This document shows positions 13,322 to 16,690 of a stretch of DNA of 16,690 bases, piece after piece. Below the pieces are notes generated by a model that was not told where the DNA came from, ran no database searches, and worked only from the letters and a program-made list of their open reading frames with translations. Origin of the DNA: Collinsella sp. (lineage in GTDB: Bacteria; Actinomycetota; Coriobacteriia; Coriobacteriales; Coriobacteriaceae); NCBI GenBank assembly GCA_031295725.1, contig JAUMNV010000033.1, positions 1-16,690 of the forward strand. The letters run 5' to 3'. Numbering within the stretch: the stretch's first letter is position 1; each line of letters begins with the position of its first letter. Position numbers and translations under genes: made by a program.

Positions 13322-14302
13322 CTAGACCGTCTGAAGCTTCTCGACCTCGTCAAGGTTCTCGGTCAGACGCGCAGCAAACGTCGAAAGCGGATGCGGATGC
13401 GTATCGAACTCGTAAGCCGTCTCGGTGGAATGGATCACGGTGCCGACGCCGGCATCGGTCAGCAGCTCCAGGAGCAGCGAATGCGGCGTCGTGCCATTGA
13501 TGATGTGGGCTCGGAACACGCCAGCGGTAAGCGCGTCGACAGCCGCACGCAGCTTGGGAATCATGCCCTTATCGACCTCGCCGCCGTAGAGCATTTCGTT
13601 AACCTCGTCGAGCGTTAGGTTGGAGATAAGCGAGTCCTTGTCGCTAAAGTCCTTGTACAGGCCATCGACATCGGTCAAAAAGATCGCCTTATGCGCATGG
13701 AGCGCCGCGGCAACGGCACCGGAGGCGGTGTCGGCGTTGATGTTGAAGAAACCGCCGTCCTCCCCCGCCGCGACGGTAGCGATGACGGGGATGTACTCGC
13801 TATCGAGTAAGCGCTCGATATAGTCGGTGTTGACGTGCGTCACTTTGCCCACGCGACCGAGCTCGGGGTCGAGCGGCTCGGCGATGAGCGTGCCGGCATC
13901 GCTGCCCGACACGCCCACGGCCAGGTTGCCGTGGTGGTTGATGGCAGCAACCAGCTCCTGGTTAACCTTGCCGCCCAGCACCTCGCGCACGATATCCATA
14001 GTCGCCGGCGTGGTCACGCGCTGGCCGTTCTTAAACTCGATGGGAATATCGTAATGGCTCAGCGCCTCGTTGATAGCCTTGCCGCCGCCGTGCACGATGA
14101 CGGGGCGCATACCGATGATCTTGAGCAAAACGATGTCGCTCATCACGTCGCGGCGCAGCTGCTCATCAACCATGGCGGCTCCGCCATATTTGATAACAAC
14201 CGTCTTGCCGGTCAGGTTCTTAATCCACGGCAGCGCTTCGAACAGCAGCTGCGCGGTTGCTTCGTTGGATTCGCTCGAACGACAATCGCGTGCGAATTTC
14301 AT
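13322..14302 (-). CDS. argB: Acetylglutamate kinase
   Basis: Phosphorylates N-acetylglutamate, the usual control point of arginine synthesis. The 326-residue protein has VIKYGGAAM (37-44), VIVHGGGKAI (68-77), NINADTASG (187-195), FLTDVDGLY (208-216) and KGMIPKL (245-251). An N-terminal helix (AQLLFEALPWIK) precedes the kinase core, as in arginine-inhibited hexameric enzymes, so feedback inhibition is likely. About 34 extra residues follow VGTVIHS, where most homologues stop soon after. The ATG at 14300-14302 was chosen over an upstream in-frame start (14362) because GAGG lies seven bases before it. It lies 69 bases upstream of argD and 81 bases after argJ. Confidence 0.96.
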   Translation of the reverse strand: MKFARDCRSSESNEATAQLLFEALPWIKNLTGKTVVIKYGGAAMVDEQLRRDVMSDIVLLKIIGMRPVIVHGGGKAINEALSHYDIPIEFKNGQRVTTPATMDIVREVLGGKVNQELVAAINHHGNLAVGVSGSDAGTLIAEPLDPELGRVGKVTHVNTDYIERLLDSEYIPVIATVAAGEDGGFFNINADTASGAVAAALHAHKAIFLTDVDGLYKDFSDKDSLISNLTLDEVNEMLYGGEVDKGMIPKLRAAVDALTAGVFRAHIINGTTPHSLLLELLTDAGVGTVIHSTETAYEFDTHPHPLSTFAARLTENLDEVEKLQTV

Positions 14303-14383
14303 AATCTGCCTCGTCTTTCGTATCGTTATCGCGCCGTGCTCCGCTGTCCGCAATCGCGGCAAGATGCGCAGCGTGCCTGGAAT

Positions 14384-15652
14384 CTAGGAACGGTAATCGC
14401 CGTTGATGGAGATGTATTCATGCGTGAGGTCGCAGGTCCACACGGTCGTTGCCGCGTCGCCTGCGCCCAGGTCGGCCGAGATCACGATCTCGGGCGCCTC
14501 GAAACGTCGTAGAGCCTCGTCCTCGTCAAAGGGAACAGTCAGACCATCGCGACAGACAGGCATACCCATCATGTCGATGGAAACGTCTTCCTGATTAAAC
14601 TTCACGCCGCACTTGCCAAGCGCCATGGCAACGCGGCCCCAGTTGCAGTCGTGGCCGGCGATGCAGGTCTTAACGAGCGGCGAGTTGGCGACGGCACGGG
14701 CGGCGATATCAGCTTCCTCGTCGTTGGCGGCTCCGGTAACGTTGACCGTAACAAGCTTGGATGCGCCCTCACCATCGGCGGCGATATTGCGCGCCAGGCT
14801 CTCGCACACCTCGTGCACGGCAAATGCCAACTCGTCAAAGGCATCGGAGCCCTCGACGATAGGCTCGGCATCTGCGGCAGCGGCGCCGGAGGCAAGCATG
14901 ATGCAGGTGTCGTTGGTCGAGGTGTCGGAATCGACCGTTACCTTGTTAAAGGTCTGCTTGACGGTCGAGAGGAGCAGGGCATGAAGTGCCGCAGGCTCGA
15001 CGGGGGCATCAGTGGTAATAACTGCGATCATGGTGGCCATGTTGGGCATGATCATGCCCGAGCCCTTGCACATGCCGCCTACCGTATAGACATTGCCCGC
15101 ATGACCCGCGGCCTCACTGACGTAGGACACGGCGTACTCCTTGGAGTGCGTGTCGGTCGTCATGATAGCGCGGGCGGCATCGGCGCCACCATGAGCGGAG
15201 AGCGCCTCGAAGGCGGACGGAACGGCCGTCTCAAACGTGTCGATCGGCAGAATCTGTCCGATCACGCCTGTGGATGCAACTAGGATCTGCCGGGGTTCAC
15301 AGCCGATGACCTGCGACGCGATGTTGCATGTCTCGCGTGCGCAGGCAAGGCCGGTCTCGCCCGTAGCGGCATTCGCGTTGCCGGAGTTGATTGAAACACC
15401 AGCGACGATGCCATAGCCTTTGTCCGAACCGCCCAGGTTGGCACGGCTCACCTGCACGGGCGCCGCGCAAAAACGGTTGGTCGTAAACACGCCGGCGCCG
15501 GGACAGGGCTTATCAGGCACCACGAGCGCATAGTCCAAGCGCTCGGGATTCTTCCGGAATCCCGCATGGATGCCTGCGGCCTTAAAGCCGGCCGCTGCCG
15601 TAACGCCACCCTCGACGGCGCGAATCTTAATATCAATCAGGTCGGTATTCAT
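14384..15652 (-). CDS. argJ: Glutamate N-acetyltransferase / amino-acid acetyltransferase
   Basis: Transfers the acetyl group from N-acetylornithine to glutamate, making arginine synthesis cyclic; bifunctional forms also use acetyl-CoA. The 422-residue precursor has the self-cleavage site in KGSGMIMPNMATMIA, with Thr207 as the new N-terminal nucleophile of the beta chain. Other signatures are SINSGNANAATG (88-99), STGVIGQILP (127-136), TTDTHSKE and DTSTNDT. ATG at 15650-15652; AGGGA lies two bases and AAGGAG about 14 bases upstream, neither at ideal distance. It is downstream of argC across a 134-base gap. No argA or argE is seen here, consistent with an ArgJ-based cycle. Confidence 0.96.
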   Translation of the reverse strand: MNTDLIDIKIRAVEGGVTAAAGFKAAGIHAGFRKNPERLDYALVVPDKPCPGAGVFTTNRFCAAPVQVSRANLGGSDKGYGIVAGVSINSGNANAATGETGLACARETCNIASQVIGCEPRQILVASTGVIGQILPIDTFETAVPSAFEALSAHGGADAARAIMTTDTHSKEYAVSYVSEAAGHAGNVYTVGGMCKGSGMIMPNMATMIAVITTDAPVEPAALHALLLSTVKQTFNKVTVDSDTSTNDTCIMLASGAAAADAEPIVEGSDAFDELAFAVHEVCESLARNIAADGEGASKLVTVNVTGAANDEEADIAARAVANSPLVKTCIAGHDCNWGRVAMALGKCGVKFNQEDVSIDMMGMPVCRDGLTVPFDEDEALRRFEAPEIVISADLGAGDAATTVWTCDLTHEYISINGDYRS

Positions 15653-15734
15653 CGTCCCTACGACTCCTTATGTCAAACAAAAAACGGACATCGGTTGGTG
15701 CGCCATGCCAGTCGTAATCATGAGACCAGCTTAA

Positions 15735-15750
15735 GAGTGGCGCCCCACTC
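15735..15750. repeat. Perfect hairpin in the argC-argJ gap
   Basis: GAGTGG and CCACTC flank a four-base loop in the 134 bases between argC and argJ. No T-tract of terminator quality follows. On the minus strand ATGTC and GACAT around an AT-rich centre (15692-15671) lie nearer argJ. Either could affect argJ expression, but no role is shown. Confidence 0.4.
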
Positions 15751-15786
15751 GATGCCCGACTACCAAATCGTTAACAATCGAATGTG

Positions 15787-16690
15787 CTACACCGGGCACG
15801 CCACTGTGGGCAAGCCTCGTCGCTCGTCAAAACCAAAGACGATGTTGGCGCACTGGACCGCCTGGCCTGCTGCACCCTTGCACAGATTGTCGATGGCGCC
15901 CGTCGCCACCAGAACGCCCGCGCGCTTGTTGAGCGCGAGGCCAATCTGGGCGGCGTTGGTTCCGACGACCGAAGCCGTCTTGGGCTGCTGGCCGGCGTCG
16001 AGCACGCGCACAAAGGTGCGTCCAGCGTAGAACTGCTTGTAATAGTCGACGACATCCTCAAGAGCCAGGGAGTCGATGGCCTGCGGCGTGAGCGGCAGCG
16101 TCACCGTGGAGAGCAGGCCGCGCTTGAGCGGTGCCAGGTGCGGGGTAAAAACGACGCGATCGGTTAGACCGAGGATTTGCTCGATTTCGGGCGTGTGACG
16201 ATGCTTACCCACGCCATAGGCCTCCAGGTTTTCGTCCGCGCTGCAAAAATGGGTGCGGGCGTTACAGGACTTGCCGGCACCCGTCACGCCGCTGATGGCG
16301 TCAACGATCACGGGACCGCTCTCGGCCACCCAGCCCGCACGCACGGCAGGCGCGGCAGCGAGGCTCGTTGCGGTGGGATAGCAGCCGGCGCAGGCGACCA
16401 ACACGGGCCTGCCAGCGGCATGGCTGGAAGCAGCGGTCTCCAAGTCCTGGCAGAACAGCTCGGGCAGGCCGAAAGCACGCGTCTTGAGCAGCTCGGGACT
16501 CGTGTGCTCGGCGGCATACCATGCCTCAAAGACGGACGCGTCGTTCAGACGGTAGTCGGCCGAAAGATCAAAGCAGGAGACGCCCGATGCAAGCAGCGCG
16601 GGCACCTGTGCCATGGCAGCCGTGTGCGGCACGGCAAGAAAAACCGCATCGCAGCTCTTGAGCTCGGGGGCGTCATGCGTGGTGAAAACC
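15787..16690 (-). CDS. argC: N-acetyl-gamma-glutamyl-phosphate reductase (partial, N-terminus outside window)
   Basis: NADPH-dependent reductase that turns N-acetylglutamyl phosphate into the semialdehyde. The last 300 codons are present; the frame is open to the window edge, so the NADP-binding start is missing. Visible motifs are AVFLAVPHTAAM (the end of the nucleotide-binding domain), FDLSADYRL, VACAGCYPTATSLA with the catalytic Cys, VDAISGVTGAGK, KHRHTPEIEQ and FTPHLAPLKRGLL. The GTG and ATG within this stretch are internal, as coding similarity continues upstream. It is the first visible gene of argC-argJ-argB-argD, so the operon promoter and any ArgR site lie outside the window. Confidence 0.95.
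   Translation of the reverse strand, partial: VFTTHDAPELKSCDAVFLAVPHTAAMAQVPALLASGVSCFDLSADYRLNDASVFEAWYAAEHTSPELLKTRAFGLPELFCQDLETAASSHAAGRPVLVACAGCYPTATSLAAAPAVRAGWVAESGPVIVDAISGVTGAGKSCNARTHFCSADENLEAYGVGKHRHTPEIEQILGLTDRVVFTPHLAPLKRGLLSTVTLPLTPQAIDSLALEDVVDYYKQFYAGRTFVRVLDAGQQPKTASVVGTNAAQIGLALNKRAGVLVATGAIDNLCKGAAGQAVQCANIVFGFDERRGLPTVACPV

Noticed and set aside
15671..15692. ArgR-type operator or promoter before argJ
   Set aside because: TTGACA is present on the minus strand, but the -10 position would fall on the argJ start codon, and the inverted pair does not match an ArgR box.
1..16690. CRISPR array, defence system, toxin-antitoxin pair or prophage genes
   Set aside because: No regularly spaced repeats and no coding region of these families was seen; all protein genes are recognisable housekeeping or biosynthetic genes apart from the HAD phosphatase.

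Overview
The window is a compact, GC-rich bacterial chromosome segment in which every protein gene lies on the minus strand. Gene content, a Veg-IspE pair, a MurE of the non-diaminopimelate type and the overall protein style point to a Coriobacteriia gut bacterium, most likely Collinsella. That assignment is by recognition, not by search. Thirteen complete protein genes, two partial ones (lysS and argC, cut by the window ends) and two tRNA genes are supported. It is mostly a housekeeping region. The accessory part is the roughly 610-base gap between tRNA-Val and argD.

Layout, read along the plus coordinates. Bases 1-1730 hold lysS (partial) and greA, with a terminator-like hairpin between them that has a possible competing structure. 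Bases 1663-2194 hold tatA with its terminator and a good promoter, then tRNA-Pro(CGG) with its own terminator. Bases 2244-3536 hold ispE and veg with a candidate promoter. Bases 3570-7432 hold dtd, rdgB, rph, murI and a HAD phosphatase. Bases 7540-9102 hold murE. Bases 9215-11095 hold asnB, closed by a strong terminator. tRNA-Val(UAC) at 11283-11358 is the only plus-strand gene, divergent from asnB and convergent with the arginine genes. Bases 11969-16690 hold argD, argB, argJ and argC (partial).

Together the genes cover cell-wall precursor synthesis (MurE and MurI), nucleotide and tRNA quality control (RdgB, Dtd, RNase PH), isoprenoid precursor synthesis (IspE), protein export (TatA), transcript rescue (GreA), lysine charging (LysS), asparagine synthesis (AsnB) and the arginine path from N-acetylglutamate to ornithine (ArgB, ArgC, ArgD, ArgJ). 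Transcription order on the minus strand is argC-argJ-argB-argD; asnB; murE-HAD-murI-rph-rdgB-dtd; veg-ispE; tRNA-Pro; tatA; greA-lysS.

The most interesting non-gene structure lies at 11341-11852. The 3' end of tRNA-Val and its terminator are duplicated 184 bases downstream, which looks like an integration scar or a tandem duplication. Next to it is an AT-rich 217-base element with 33-base imperfect terminal inverted repeats (29 of 33 matching), which resembles a MITE. Small GGGAC-containing sequences also follow the stop codons of dtd, rph and argD and may belong to one dispersed repeat family. No CRISPR array, prophage, toxin-antitoxin or defence gene was seen.
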